From assembly GCA_003576845.1 (NCBI GenBank), contig QEVJ01000028.1:1-46344 (forward strand): a stretch of DNA of 46,344 bases, read 5' to 3'. Both the position numbers and the translations under genes were made by a program. The notes under the pieces are model-generated. The model worked only from the letters and a program-made list of their open reading frames with translations. It had not been told where the DNA came from and searched no databases. Source of the stretch: Planctomycetota bacterium. Lineage in GTDB: Bacteria; Planctomycetota; Planctomycetia; Pirellulales; PLA5. Below, in pieces: positions 7,997 through 17,922 of the stretch (position 1 is the first letter of the stretch; every line of letters begins with the position of its first letter).

Positions 7997-9856
7997 ATGA
8001 AGCCAACTCAGCCTGGCGCCTCGCTCGTTCGGTTCGCGTGCGGACTGTGGCTCGTTGCGGTCGCGTCGCTCGTGGCCGGATGCAGCCAGGACTCGATCAA
8101 CCTGCAAAGCCCGGAAGACGACTTCGATCTACTCGAATCGAACGTCAAGCTCGTCGGCGACTACGCTTACGCCGACGGCGTCGAACCGGTGAAGATCCAC
8201 GGCATCGCGCTCATCACGCAATTGGCGAATACGGGGAGCGACCCCGCCGATACCGACTATCGCCGGATGCTCATCGCGGAGATGCAAACTCGTGGAGTTC
8301 CGCAACCGAACCAGGTGCTCGCTTCGCCGACGACCGCGATGGTGATGGTCACGGGCTATTTGCGTCCGGGAATTCGCAAGGGGGATCACTTCGACGTGCT
8401 CGTGGAATGCCAGGACGACGACAACACAACCAGTCTCAAAGGCGGCTGGCTGATGGAAACGCGGCTCAAGCAGATGTTCCGCACGCGCGACGAAGTCATC
8501 CGCGACGGCAGCACGCTCGGCATTGCGCAGGGCTGGCTGCTCGTCGATCCGCGGGCGGACGTGGAGAAGGACCCGAATGCTCATCGAAGGGCGCGGATTC
8601 TCGGCGGCGCGGTCGCGACGCAATCGCGCGACATCAGCTTAGTCATTCGCGAGTCGAAGCAGTCGGTCGGCGTCAGGGCTGGCCGCAGCGCTGCCATCGG
8701 CAAGGCAATCAACGCCCGATTTGTCGTGTACAACCAAGGCGTGCAAGAGGGCGTCGCCAATCCCAAGACCGGTGAACTCGTAGAATTGAAGGTCCATCCC
8801 CGCTACAAAGACAATCTCGCTCGGTATATCGCCGTGATTCGGGCGATCGCGGTCCGCGAGTCGGCCGTGGAACGGGCGTCGCGGATGCGTCTGCTCGAGC
8901 GGCAGTTACTCGACCCGATGACGTCGGCCCGTGCCGCGATTCAGCTCGAAGCCATCGGCACGAAGGGTATGGAAACGCTGTACAAGGGCCTCGCTTCGAC
9001 GAACACGGAAGTCCGGTTCTATTCGGCCGAAGCGCTTGCCTACCTCGACGACAAGGCGGCCGCGCCGGTGCTTGCCGATATTGCGCACGAAGAGCCCGCG
9101 TTCCGCGCCTACGCGCTCACGGCGCTCAGCGCCATGAAGGATGTCGGCGCTTACGAGCAGCTTACGAAGCTGCTCGGCGTCACCAGCGCCGAGACGCGAT
9201 ACGGCGCCTTCCGCGCGCTCTCGACGTGGGATGCCCAAGACCCGCTCGTTCGCGGCGAAGGCATGGGCGGACGCTTCTCGTATCACGTGCTCGACGTGGC
9301 CGGCCCGCCGATGATCCACGTTACGAGCAGCCATCGCCCCGAGGTCGTGTTGTTCGGCCGCCAGCATCAACTGGTTACGCCGATCAAGCTTCAGGCCGGC
9401 AAGTCGATCGACATCGTCGGCGATGGCGACCAGTTGACGGTCGCCAAGTACCTGCCGGATCAACCGGTGCAGCGGCGGCAATTGGCCAACGACGTGGATC
9501 AGTTGATTCGCGCGGTGGCCGAACTGGGCGGCGACTACGGAAGCGTCGTCCAGATGCTGACCGAGGCCAAGACAAAGAAGGCCCTGCTCAGCCGGCTGGA
9601 GATCGACGCCTTGCCGCGTAGCGACCGAGCCTACGACCGCGACGGAGCGGTTGGCGGCCGCGAAGATGTCGCCTCATCGGACGAGGAAACCGGCGACGCG
9701 GAGGGCGGCGACGAGAAACCGGCCCGCTCGTCCCGCCGCCGCGGGGTTGCCAGTCCGGCGCCCGAGCTTTTCGGCACGCCCGAGGAGCAACCGGTTTCCA
9801 CGCGAAAACCGGTGAAAACCGCGGACGACAGCGACATCCCGGAGGGTGGCGAGTAG
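7997..9856 (+). CDS. Lipoprotein with FlgI-like and HEAT-repeat domains
   Basis: A 619-residue exported protein. The signal peptide ends in a lipobox LVAGC with Cys29, so it should be a lipoprotein. Residues 40-300 resemble flagellar P-ring protein FlgI (VKIHGIALITQLANTGSDP, later ISLVIRESKQSVGVRAGRSA and AINARFVV). About 313-393 are two or more HEAT-type helical repeats. The acidic and Arg-rich C-terminus (about 545-619) looks disordered. No flagellar gene is nearby and classical FlgI is smaller and lacks HEAT repeats, so a ring-forming envelope role is an inference. GGAG lies just upstream of ATG 7997. smc follows 78 bp later on the same strand. Confidence 0.75.
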   Translation: MKPTQPGASLVRFACGLWLVAVASLVAGCSQDSINLQSPEDDFDLLESNVKLVGDYAYADGVEPVKIHGIALITQLANTGSDPADTDYRRMLIAEMQTRGVPQPNQVLASPTTAMVMVTGYLRPGIRKGDHFDVLVECQDDDNTTSLKGGWLMETRLKQMFRTRDEVIRDGSTLGIAQGWLLVDPRADVEKDPNAHRRARILGGAVATQSRDISLVIRESKQSVGVRAGRSAAIGKAINARFVVYNQGVQEGVANPKTGELVELKVHPRYKDNLARYIAVIRAIAVRESAVERASRMRLLERQLLDPMTSARAAIQLEAIGTKGMETLYKGLASTNTEVRFYSAEALAYLDDKAAAPVLADIAHEEPAFRAYALTALSAMKDVGAYEQLTKLLGVTSAETRYGAFRALSTWDAQDPLVRGEGMGGRFSYHVLDVAGPPMIHVTSSHRPEVVLFGRQHQLVTPIKLQAGKSIDIVGDGDQLTVAKYLPDQPVQRRQLANDVDQLIRAVAELGGDYGSVVQMLTEAKTKKALLSRLEIDALPRSDRAYDRDGAVGGREDVASSDEETGDAEGGDEKPARSSRRRGVASPAPELFGTPEEQPVSTRKPVKTADDSDIPEGGE

Positions 9857-9934
9857 AATATCATGCTCGCGCCCGGTGTGGCTCCGAGTGTGCGCCGCGA
9901 CGTGTGCGGCGTGGCCTTTTCTTGAGCCGTCGCC

Positions 9935-12900
9935 ATGCTGCGTGCCATCGAACTAACCGGCTTCAAGAGCTTCGCCGACAAGACGCGGTTCGAGTTTCCC
10001 AAGGGAATCACCGTGATCGTGGGGCCGAACGGCTCGGGCAAGTCGAACGTGGTCGACGCCATCAAGTGGGTGCTCGGCGAGCAAAGTCCGAAGAGCCTCC
10101 GCGGCAAGGAGATGGCCGACGTCATCTTCAACGGCTCGGGGAGCCGCCGCCCGCTCAACGCGGCGGACGTGACGCTGACGCTCGACAACGCCCAAAGTCT
10201 GCTGGCGGTCGAAACCTCGGAAGTGAAGATCACCCGCCGCGTGTATCGCAGCGGCGAGAGCGAATACCTGATCAATCGCCAGCCGAGCCGGCTCCGCGAT
10301 ATTCGCGACCTTTTCGCCGGCACGGGCGTCGCGACCGAGGCCTACAGCGTCATCGAGCAGGGCAAGGTCGACGTGCTGCTCCAGTCGTCGCCCAAGGACC
10401 GGCGGCTGATCTTCGAGGAGGCGGCCGGCATCAGCCGGTTCAAGGCCAAGAAGCTCGAAGCGACGCGGCGGCTCGAGCGGGTCGATCAGAACCTGCTGCG
10501 TTTGGGCGATATCGTCGAAGAGGTCGAAAGCCGGTTGCGTTCGGTCCGCCTGCAAGCGTCGAAGGCCCGGCGGTATCGCGAATACTCGACGCGGCTCAAG
10601 GAACTGCGGACGGACCTGGCGCTCGTCGACTGGCGACGATTGACGGAGGCCCTCGCCGCGGCCGACGCGGAAATGTCCGACCTCGCCCAAGACGGCGAGA
10701 ATTGCCGCGCCGAGATGCAGCGGCTCGAAGCGGAATCGCTGGGCGTCGAAACCGAAATCGTCGAGCTCGACGAAGCGATCCGCGGCGGCGAAGCTCGCAT
10801 GGCCGAAGTCCGCGAAAAAATCGCCGCGGCAGAATCGCTGATCGAAGGCCAACGAGCACGTGCCCAGGAACTCGACGAACAAACCGCCCGATTGCGTCGC
10901 CAGCAGTCGGCCCTCGCCGCCCGCGCCGGCGACGCCAACGAACAGATCGCCGAAGTGCAACGCGCGGTCGCAATGCTCGTCGAACAATCCGATCGGTTGC
11001 GGGCGAAGCTTGCCGAAGACGACGCGGCGCAGGCACGTCTTGCGGTGGAACTCGAACGGCTGCGGGCGGCGAGCGAACGATCGCGGGCGGTTTACGCCGA
11101 GCGGACGCGCGAAGCGGCGGTCATCGATCGCGAGCTCAGCGCGCTGGAAGCGCAACGCCTCGCGGCCGCCGACGCGCTCTCCCGAGCGGCGGTGCGAATC
11201 GAGTCACTCGCGCAACAAATGGCGGCGGCGGCGGCCGAACTCGACATTGCCCGCGGCGATCACGAGCGATCCGCCGCGGAGATCGCGCGACTTTCGTCGG
11301 CTCACGAATCGGCTCAAGCGGAACTTGCCGACAGACGCCAAGAACACGCGGAACAGCAAGCGGCGCTCGCCGATCTGCGGATCCGCCGCACCGCCGCGCA
11401 GGAACGCGCAACGCTGCTCGCGGAGCTGGAAGAAAAGCTCGAAGGGCTCAGCACCGGCGTCAAACAAGCGCTGTCCGAAGCCCGCACGCGCGGCGATTCG
11501 ATCTTTCGCGACGTGCGCGGTCTCGTGGCCGACGTGATCGACGTGAACGTCGACATGGCTCCGCTGGTCGACGTGGCGCTCGGCGAGGTGGCCGGGCATC
11601 TCGTCGTGGGCGACGACCGCAAGTTGTTCGACGCGCTTGCCGAAGGCCGGGCAGCGCTTGCCGGCCGCGTCGCATTGATTCGTTACGACCTCAAGCGGCC
11701 GCCGTCCTGGAGCCGCCCTGCGGATTATTCAAGCCAGCCGGGCGTCGTCGGCCGTGCCGACCAGTTCGTGCGAACGAGCGACGAATATGCCGCGCTCGTC
11801 GAACGGCTGCTGGGACACACGTGGATCGTCGAGTCGCTGCACGTCGCCCTGTCGCTGGCCAAGAACGCCGGTCATCAGGAACGATTCGTCACGCTGGCCG
11901 GAGAACTGGTCACCGCCGACGGTTCGATCGTCGTCGGGCCACGTCATGCGGCCACGGGTCTCGTTTCGCGCCGCAGCGAACTGCGGTCGCTGCGCGACCA
12001 GCTTGCGGCTTATGCGCGAGAGATCGAAGCCAGCGAGCGCCGCACGTCGGAGCTTTCCGCGAGCGTCGCGCGGTGCGAAACGCAAGTCAATTCGCTCGCC
12101 TCCGAGCTGCGCGGCGTACAGCAACTCGGCGCGGAGCACGGCGCTCGGCGCCAGGCCGCGGAACAGCGCGGCGCCCAGTTCGCGGAACAATTCGCCGCAG
12201 CGACCGCCGAACGCGATGCCGCAGCCGAACGAGGCGAACGCGCGACGCTCCGCGCCGCCGAGTTGCAAACCACGCGGGCGGCGCTGACCGACGCGATCGC
12301 CGCCGCCGAGGCGGAAATCGCCGCCGAGCGGGCCCGCGAAGATTCGCTCGATAACCAGCGCGTGGCGATGCTCGGACAAACATCGGCCGCCCGCGTCGAG
12401 CTGGCGAAGGCCGAGCAACAGCTCGAACACCATCGCGAGCAATTGCGGCAGTTCGAGATGCACCGCGAAGAGCGGCGCCGGGCGACCGACGAGTGCCGCG
12501 AACAGCTTGCCCAATGTGCCGAGCGGCAACTCGAATCGCAGCGAGCGATCCTGCGTGCCGAATCGGACGTCGCCGCGTTATACCTCGACAAGGAGGCCGT
12601 CGCCGCCGAGGTGCGCCGCCGCGTCGATCTGCGCGAGGGCCGCCGGGCCGCCAAAAACGAGTTTGCCTCGCGCGTTCAGAAGCTGCGGGCCCGCGTTCGC
12701 GTCATCGACGACACGAGCCACGAGCGGCAGCTTGCCGCGGGGGAAGTCCGCCACGAGCGGTCGGTGCTCGCGGATCGGCTCCGCGAGGATTACGACCTCG
12801 ATCTCGCCGAACTTGCCGCGCGGCCACCGACAATCCGGCTCGCGCCAAGGCCCGTCTCTGAGATTTCCGACGATGCGGCCAATGCCGACAAGGAAGCGGC

Positions 12901-13759
12901 GGCGCTTGAGGATGAATCTGCCGAGCAGCCGTTCGATCGTAATGCCGCGGAAGCCGAGATCGCCGATCTTCGCCGCAAGGTGAACGCGATCGGCGGCGTG
13001 AACCTCGATGCGCTCGCCGAATTGGACGAACTCGAGACGCGCCACGCCGCGCTCGCCGCGCAGCACAACGATCTGGCCACCGCCAAGTCGTCGCTCGAAC
13101 AGATCATCGACAAGATCAACGCCGACAGCCGGCGGTTGTTCGGCGATACGCTGGAAACGGTCCGGGGCCACTTTCAGCAGCTTTTCCGCAAGCTCTTCGG
13201 CGGCGGTCAGGCCGACATCGTGCTCGAAGAAGGCATCGACATCCTCGACGCGGGGATCGAAATCGTCGCGCGTCCGCCAGGGAAAGAGCCGCGGAACATC
13301 TCACTCCTTAGCGGCGGCGAAAAGACGCTCACTTGCGTCGCGCTGTTGCTCGCGGTGTTTCGCAATCGGCCCAGTCCGTTCTGCGTGCTCGATGAGGTTG
13401 ACGCCGCGCTCGACGAGGCGAACATCGAACGGTTCGTCGGCGTGCTGCGCGAGTTTCTCACGATCACGCAATTCATTGTCGTCACCCACTCGAAAAAAAC
13501 GATGACCGCCGCGAGCACGCTCTACGGCGTCACGATGCAGGAGTCGGGCATCTCGAAGCGCGTCTCCGTCCGCTTCGAGGACGTCAGCGAAACGGGCGAG
13601 ATCAGTCAGGCGGCCATCGCCCGCTCGGCCAGCGAACCGGTCGACAACGTGGACGAATCGTATCCGCCGGCGGCCGAAACGGTGATTACCGCGGAAGGAG
13701 AGTCGCTGGGCGACGCCGTGGCGGAGAAGACAGCCGACGACGAAACGCAGGCGGCTTGA
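9935..13759 (+). CDS. smc: Chromosome segregation protein SMC
   Basis: The 1274-residue ATPase of the SMC-ScpAB condensin complex, which compacts and segregates the nucleoid. The head motifs are complete: Walker A GPNGSGKS (30-37), the ABC signature [11 protein letters not shown] (about 1122-1132) and Walker [13 protein letters not shown] (from 1150). Long Glu/Arg/Ala-rich coiled coils run from about 170 to 500 and 620 to 950, separated by a hinge (about 508-590, with [15 protein letters not shown]). The length is typical or slightly long, with a C-terminal acidic tail of about 50 residues past the head. scpA and scpB are not in this window. The gap before it has a weak CGCCGC/GCGGCG hairpin (9893-9911). 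Confidence 0.96.
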   Translation: MLRAIELTGFKSFADKTRFEFPKGITVIVGPNGSGKSNVVDAIKWVLGEQSPKSLRGKEMADVIFNGSGSRRPLNAADVTLTLDNAQSLLAVETSEVKITRRVYRSGESEYLINRQPSRLRDIRDLFAGTGVATEAYSVIEQGKVDVLLQSSPKDRRLIFEEAAGISRFKAKKLEATRRLERVDQNLLRLGDIVEEVESRLRSVRLQASKARRYREYSTRLKELRTDLALVDWRRLTEALAAADAEMSDLAQDGENCRAEMQRLEAESLGVETEIVELDEAIRGGEARMAEVREKIAAAESLIEGQRARAQELDEQTARLRRQQSALAARAGDANEQIAEVQRAVAMLVEQSDRLRAKLAEDDAAQARLAVELERLRAASERSRAVYAERTREAAVIDRELSALEAQRLAAADALSRAAVRIESLAQQMAAAAAELDIARGDHERSAAEIARLSSAHESAQAELADRRQEHAEQQAALADLRIRRTAAQERATLLAELEEKLEGLSTGVKQALSEARTRGDSIFRDVRGLVADVIDVNVDMAPLVDVALGEVAGHLVVGDDRKLFDALAEGRAALAGRVALIRYDLKRPPSWSRPADYSSQPGVVGRADQFVRTSDEYAALVERLLGHTWIVESLHVALSLAKNAGHQERFVTLAGELVTADGSIVVGPRHAATGLVSRRSELRSLRDQLAAYAREIEASERRTSELSASVARCETQVNSLASELRGVQQLGAEHGARRQAAEQRGAQFAEQFAAATAERDAAAERGERATLRAAELQTTRAALTDAIAAAEAEIAAERAREDSLDNQRVAMLGQTSAARVELAKAEQQLEHHREQLRQFEMHREERRRATDECREQLAQCAERQLESQRAILRAESDVAALYLDKEAVAAEVRRRVDLREGRRAAKNEFASRVQKLRARVRVIDDTSHERQLAAGEVRHERSVLADRLREDYDLDLAELAARPPTIRLAPRPVSEISDDAANADKEAAALEDESAEQPFDRNAAEAEIADLRRKVNAIGGVNLDALAELDELETRHAALAAQHNDLATAKSSLEQIIDKINADSRRLFGDTLETVRGHFQQLFRKLFGGGQADIVLEEGIDILDAGIEIVARPPGKEPRNISLLSGGEKTLTCVALLLAVFRNRPSPFCVLDEVDAALDEANIERFVGVLREFLTITQFIVVTHSKKTMTAASTLYGVTMQESGISKRVSVRFEDVSETGEISQAAIARSASEPVDNVDESYPPAAETVITAEGESLGDAVAEKTADDETQAA

Positions 13760-13928
13760 TCCGAGTGTTTCGGCGGCCGGTGCGCACTATCGCACAGGTA
13801 CCGTCGCGGCCGCGCAAAGCGGACGCTGGCGCCTCCCGGTGGACGCGGGGGACACGTTACGTTGGGTACCCGCAATGCCGTTGGCACCGCTCTGCTCTCA
13901 CGCTCTGACGGCGGTTGGATCTTGCAGG

Positions 13929-13958
13929 TTGCCTTAATGGGTGATTCGAGTGTACAAT
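13929..13958 (+). promoter_or_regulatory. Possible promoter for the lectin/PEP-CTERM gene
   Basis: TTGCCT (13929-13934), an 18-bp spacer and TACAAT (13953-13958), about 60 bp before the ATG at 14017. The -10 matches five of six positions and the -35 three or four. Confidence 0.35.
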
Positions 13959-14016
13959 CTGGGCTGGCGTTATCTTGTTTTCCGATCCAACCCCTTTCTT
14001 TACCGGAGGAACGCCA

Positions 14017-14856
14017 ATGCGAATTCGACATCTATCGCTGGCAATGGTGACTTTCCTATCGCTCTGCGCATCGTCGCGGGCGGTTACCGTGACCTACGAC
14101 GGCTTTGCGAGCACTGCGGGCCTCACCCTCAACGCCAGCGCGGCGACCGTCGTCACCGGCGACGGAACGGTCTTGCGTTTATCCCCCGCGGCGGCGAATC
14201 GAAATGGCAGCGCGTTTAGCAGCGAGGTCATTAACGCCGCCGACTTTAGCACGTACTTTCGCTTCCGCATCACGAATCCGGGCGGAACGGTATTCGACTG
14301 CAACACTGTCGTCGGCGCCGATGGATTGGCCTTCGTCGTGCAGGCGGTGAGCAACAGCATCGGAGGCATCGGCCAAGGCATCGGTTATGCCGGGATTGGC
14401 ACGAGCGTTATCTCGGAATGGGACACGTGGTGCAATGCCGCGAACAACGATCCCAGTTCGAATCACGTTGGAATCAATATCAACGGCAATCCCAACCATG
14501 GAGCCGGTTCGCCATTTACGGCCGTCGTCGCGCCCGACTTCGACGACGGCGAGATTTGGCACGGTTGGGTCGACTACGATGGCACGACGCTCGAAGTGCG
14601 CACCAACAAGACGGGTAGCCGTCCCGCGGCGCCAACGGTATCGCGCGTCATCGACGTTCCCACAACGCTCGGCGGTGTCGACGAGGCGTACGTCGGCTTC
14701 ACTTCGGCGACCGGCGCCGACTGGGGCAACCACGATCTCATCTATTGGGAGTATCGCAGCGAATTTGCCCCGATTCCGGAGCCTTCGTCCGTTATCCTGG
14801 CTGGGTTGGGCGGATTGGCGCTGATGCTGGCGCGTCGCCGCAGGACCCTCCGGTAA
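14017..14856 (+). CDS. PEP-CTERM protein with an L-type (legume) lectin domain
   Basis: An exported 279-residue protein. The signal peptide is residues 1-22. The central domain looks like a bacterial L-type lectin: GADGLAFVVQ (about 104-113), then GIGYAGIGTSVISEWDTWCN and DPSSNHVGI, where the acidic Asp/Asn/His residues are the usual calcium and sugar site. PIPEPSS near residue 252 starts the PEP-CTERM signal, followed by a Gly/Leu/Ala helix and RRRR. Sugar binding at the cell surface or on exopolysaccharide is inferred. The start has a strong GGAGGA six bases before the ATG. A hairpin terminator follows. Confidence 0.85.
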   Translation: MRIRHLSLAMVTFLSLCASSRAVTVTYDGFASTAGLTLNASAATVVTGDGTVLRLSPAAANRNGSAFSSEVINAADFSTYFRFRITNPGGTVFDCNTVVGADGLAFVVQAVSNSIGGIGQGIGYAGIGTSVISEWDTWCNAANNDPSSNHVGININGNPNHGAGSPFTAVVAPDFDDGEIWHGWVDYDGTTLEVRTNKTGSRPAAPTVSRVIDVPTTLGGVDEAYVGFTSATGADWGNHDLIYWEYRSEFAPIPEPSSVILAGLGGLALMLARRRRTLR

Positions 14857-14887
14857 AGACGTTCTCCGTCTGCGATTTGCACACCGC

Positions 14888-14925
14888 CAGGATTGCCGTC
14901 TGCCGGCAATCCTGTCGGTATTTTT
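14888..14925 (+). terminator. Rho-independent terminator after the lectin/PEP-CTERM gene
   Basis: Perfect 11-bp arms CAGGATTGCCG (14888-14898) and CGGCAATCCTG (14904-14914) with a 5-nt loop are followed by TCGGTATTTTT. It lies 32 bp past the stop codon. The opposite strand has no T-run, so it serves the plus strand. Confidence 0.8.
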
Positions 14926-14951
14926 GGCGGCCACTTATCGCACTCGACGAT

Positions 14952-17189
14952 TCACCGATGCGTGCCTGCGCGAGCGCTCCGCAGGCGCGCTTCGAACATA
15001 TCTTGCACGCTCAACACGAGCGCCAGTCGACCGCCGCCGAGTTGGGCGACGCCCGCCGTGCGATCGGCTTGCGGCAGCATGTCCTTGATGCTGTTGACGA
15101 CGACCTTTCGATGACCGAGCACGGCATCGACGAGCAGACAGAACGAGCCTTGCTTGCAGCCGACGAGCACCGCGAACGTTTTGTCGCCGTTGGTCTTTTC
15201 GACGTCGTGGTTCCGCAGGCCCAGCAGCTTGCCTAGCGACACGGCGTCGTAGTTCCGTGCGCGGAGCGACGCGATCCACGAGCCTTGCACGCTCTTGAGT
15301 TCGCTCGGGCCGAGTTCGGCGAGCTCCATGACGTGCTCGAACGGCAGCACGTAATGGCCGCCCGCATGACGCAGCAGCAAGCCGTCGATGACGACGACGG
15401 CCTCGCGGAGCGGGATATTGAGGTGAAACGTCGTGCCCTGTCCGACCTTCGAGTCGACGAGAATGTCGCCGTTGTGCTCGCGGGTTTTGGTCCGCACGAC
15501 GTCCATACCGACGCCGCGGCCGGAGACGTCCGAGACCTGCTTGGCGGTCGAGAACCCGGCGTGGAAGATCAAGTCGATGGCTTCCTTGTCCGACATCGCC
15601 TTGGCTTGCTCGGGCGTCAGGATGCCCTTCTCGATGGCCTTGGCTCGGAGAATCGCCGGGTTGATGCCGCGGCCGTCGTCGGCGATGGTCACGTGGACGT
15701 GTGACTTCGTTTGCTCGACCTTGATCCACAAGTTGCCCGAGGGACTCTTTCCGGCGGCGATCCGTTCCTCGGGGGTTTCGAGGGCGTGGTCGACGACGTT
15801 GCGGATCATGTGCGTCATGGGCGCGTCGAGGTCTTCGACGAGGGCCTTGTCGATTTCCGTTTCTTGCCCGGCGACGTGCACGTCGATTTGCTTGCCCAGT
15901 TGTCCGGCGAGGTTGCGGGCCATTTGGGGGAACTTCGATAGCAAGCCGGACGCGGCGACTTGCCGCAAGGCGACGACGCTTCGCTGCAGGGCGGTCGATT
16001 GGACGGCGAAGGCGTTGTTGATCTGGCGCAGCTCTTCGACGAGACTCGACACGACACCGCCGTCGCTCATGCGCGATTGCACGTCCTTGTACAACTCGCC
16101 GGTGAGGAATAGGCCGGAGACGCTCTCCAGGAACTCGTCGACGCACTCCTCCCGGATGCGCAACATGCGGGCCTTTGACTTGGCAGTGGCCTCGTTCGCT
16201 TTCTGCGCGGTTGCCGCCGCATCGGTGGATTTTGCGGCCGCCACACTCGATGCGTCGGCGACCGGTGCGGTCGCCAGCAGTTTCGCAAGCGCCGGCTCGA
16301 GCCGTTCCCAAGCGATCGAGACGAGGAGAGGATCGACATCGAGCGGGCTGTCGAGCAGCAGTTGAAAATCGGCCGCCGATTGCCGTACTACGTCGGCTAT
16401 CGCGATCTCGCCGGCAGTGCCACAAAGCTCGGCGAACTCGCGTGCCCGATCCAGGAAGTCGCGCCCCAACTCGGGTTCGTAAACGCCCTGTTCGGCGCGT
16501 ACGAACAATGCAATGAGCTGCCGGACCGCATCGCTCACGTCGGCATCGCCCAGGCGGCACGTGGCTTCGACGAAGCTCTTGGCGGTCCTGCGAACCGGGG
16601 CGTTCTGGCCGGTTTCCCCTTCGCTTTCCCGGCCGTCGCCCGCGTCTTCGCCTCCGAGCGCCGCCGCCATCGACAGCACGCGGCGGCACCACTCGGCCGA
16701 CTGCGGATGCGCGGCGTGGGCGATCTCTTCGGCCAGCGCCGTCAGTTCGGCGAGCAACTGCGACTCCGGCTCGACCACTTCTCGCGTCGAAGTTGCGGCT
16801 CGCTGCACCTCTTCGAGTAGAGCGGCGTCTTCCTCGGAAAGCTCGATGTCAACGGTTCCTTCGCCGGCCCGCTGGAGCAGCACATCGAGCGCGTCGAACC
16901 CGCGGACGAACGCCCGCTGCAAGTCGTCCGAGAACGCGAGCTTGCCCTTGCGGACTTCGTCGAGCGTGTTTTCGAGGGCGTGGGCAAGCTGCTTGACGGC
17001 GAGCAATCCGAGGAAGCCCGCACAACCCTTGACCGAATGCACGGCGCGGAACACCGCGTGAATCGGATCGAAGTTATCCGGGTTCTCGCGAAACGACTCG
17101 AACATTCCCGGCAGCGGCCGCAGCGATTCGAGCGCTTCGTCGACGAAGTCGGCGATCAGGTCGGGCGAGGATTCGGTGGCAGTGGTCAT
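14952..17189 (-). CDS. CheA-type hybrid-less histidine kinase
   Basis: A 745-residue two-component kinase of the CheA class. The order is: N-terminal HPt with phospho-accepting His51 (AVHSVKGCAGFLG, 49-61); a long linker with a second HPt-like helical stretch; an Ala/Lys-rich spacer; a dimerisation region; the ATPase with N-box HMIRNVVDHALE, G1 IADDGRGINP and G2 GRGVGMDVV; and a C-terminal CheW-like domain (LREAVVVIDGLLL onward). All kinase motifs look functional. Its start overlaps the stop of the receiver gene in ATGA, so the two are translated together. There is no cheW, mcp, cheR or cheB gene beside it, so it may regulate something other than flagellar motility. Confidence 0.9.
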   Translation of the reverse strand: MTTATESSPDLIADFVDEALESLRPLPGMFESFRENPDNFDPIHAVFRAVHSVKGCAGFLGLLAVKQLAHALENTLDEVRKGKLAFSDDLQRAFVRGFDALDVLLQRAGEGTVDIELSEEDAALLEEVQRAATSTREVVEPESQLLAELTALAEEIAHAAHPQSAEWCRRVLSMAAALGGEDAGDGRESEGETGQNAPVRRTAKSFVEATCRLGDADVSDAVRQLIALFVRAEQGVYEPELGRDFLDRAREFAELCGTAGEIAIADVVRQSAADFQLLLDSPLDVDPLLVSIAWERLEPALAKLLATAPVADASSVAAAKSTDAAATAQKANEATAKSKARMLRIREECVDEFLESVSGLFLTGELYKDVQSRMSDGGVVSSLVEELRQINNAFAVQSTALQRSVVALRQVAASGLLSKFPQMARNLAGQLGKQIDVHVAGQETEIDKALVEDLDAPMTHMIRNVVDHALETPEERIAAGKSPSGNLWIKVEQTKSHVHVTIADDGRGINPAILRAKAIEKGILTPEQAKAMSDKEAIDLIFHAGFSTAKQVSDVSGRGVGMDVVRTKTREHNGDILVDSKVGQGTTFHLNIPLREAVVVIDGLLLRHAGGHYVLPFEHVMELAELGPSELKSVQGSWIASLRARNYDAVSLGKLLGLRNHDVEKTNGDKTFAVLVGCKQGSFCLLVDAVLGHRKVVVNSIKDMLPQADRTAGVAQLGGGRLALVLSVQDMFEARLRSARAGTHR

Positions 17190-17671
17190 GCGATCGTGCT
17201 CTCACTCGCGAACGGTTCGCCGCTCGACAGCGACGGCAGGGGGCCTTCGGCGTTGCGGCGCTCGGTAAGCTCGGCGACCGTGCGCTGCCAACCGTCAATC
17301 TTGCGAAACGTGCAATGAATGGTGTCGACCAGCGGCCCAAAATCTTCGATCGGCTTGAACAGACAGGCTTCGGCCCCCAGCCGAAATGAGCGCAGCGCCA
17401 CCGGCAGCGTCACTAGCCCGGTGAGCATGACGACTTGAATGCCGCCGTCATGACGCTTGATGTCGGCCAAAAGTTGCAGTCCGTCGACGTCCGGCATGTC
17501 GATATCGAGCAGCACGAGGCGATATCCGTCGTAGGTCACGCGGTCTACGCATTCGCGCGGTTCGTTGAGCGGACACGTGGCGATGCCGTACGATTTGAGC
17601 CGCGCCTGCACGAGCCGCGTGAATTGCGGATCGTCGTCGACGTGCAGAATCTCGTGGCTACCGCTGCCCAT
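17186..17671 (-). CDS. Single-domain response regulator (receiver)
   Basis: A 161-residue receiver protein. The acidic pair Asp12/Asp13 (HVDDDPQF), phospho-accepting Asp56 (LVLLDIDMPDVDG), switch Thr84 (MLTGL) and Lys106 (LFKP) are all present. After the receiver there is about 40 residues of charged tail and no DNA-binding domain. ATG 17671 is chosen because the receiver starts right there; the longer reading to 17869 is an Arg-rich leader. It is the first gene of an operon with the CheA-type kinase (ATGA overlap) and is its probable phosphate acceptor. Confidence 0.88.
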   Translation of the reverse strand: MGSGSHEILHVDDDPQFTRLVQARLKSYGIATCPLNEPRECVDRVTYDGYRLVLLDIDMPDVDGLQLLADIKRHDGGIQVVMLTGLVTLPVALRSFRLGAEACLFKPIEDFGPLVDTIHCTFRKIDGWQRTVAELTERRNAEGPLPSLSSGEPFASESTIA

Positions 17672-17701
17672 GGCGTGTCCCAGATACGGATTCTCGTTCG
17701 C

Positions 17702-17723
17702 GAAAGACCGCTGGCGGTCTTTC
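17702..17723. repeat. Near-perfect palindrome upstream of the receiver gene
   Basis: Arms GAAAGACCGC (17702-17711) and GCGGTCTTTC (17714-17723) with a 2-nt centre. It lies 30 bp upstream of the receiver ATG, where an operator or a 5'-leader hairpin would act. No T-run follows on either strand. Confidence 0.55.
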
Positions 17724-17809
17724 ACTTCATTGCGTGCTGTTCGCCGCACGGTCGCAATGCGCGCGAACACGACCCTTGTAGGCGCGTGCGCCGGGAACGC
17801 CGGCCGCGC

Positions 17810-17838
17810 CAACAATGATATGCTAGGTTTTATTGTTG
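17810..17838. promoter_or_regulatory. Inverted repeat in the divergent kinase/HPt intergenic region
   Basis: CAACAAT (17810-17816) and ATTGTTG (17832-17838) flank an AT-rich 15-bp centre, unusual in this GC-rich sequence. It sits between the minus-strand receiver-cheA operon and the plus-strand HPt gene, so it could be a shared operator. A second small palindrome, GGCGC-GT-GCGCC, lies at 17781-17792. Confidence 0.35.
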
Positions 17839-17922
17839 CACTGGCTCGGCGAAACCCGTTTGGCGACATGCCTCTCGGACCGTGCTTGGTCAGCTATCCG
17901 ATTTTTCGCTGAAAGACGCGCC

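Noticed and set aside
9904-12354. A 816-codon open frame on the plus strand overlapping smc
   Set aside because: It is the second frame of a GC-rich coding gene; the product is Arg/Gly-rich low-complexity sequence with no domain, while smc in frame has all motifs.
14935-16692. A 585-codon minus-strand frame overlapping cheA
   Set aside because: Arg-rich shadow of the cheA frame; no recognisable domain.
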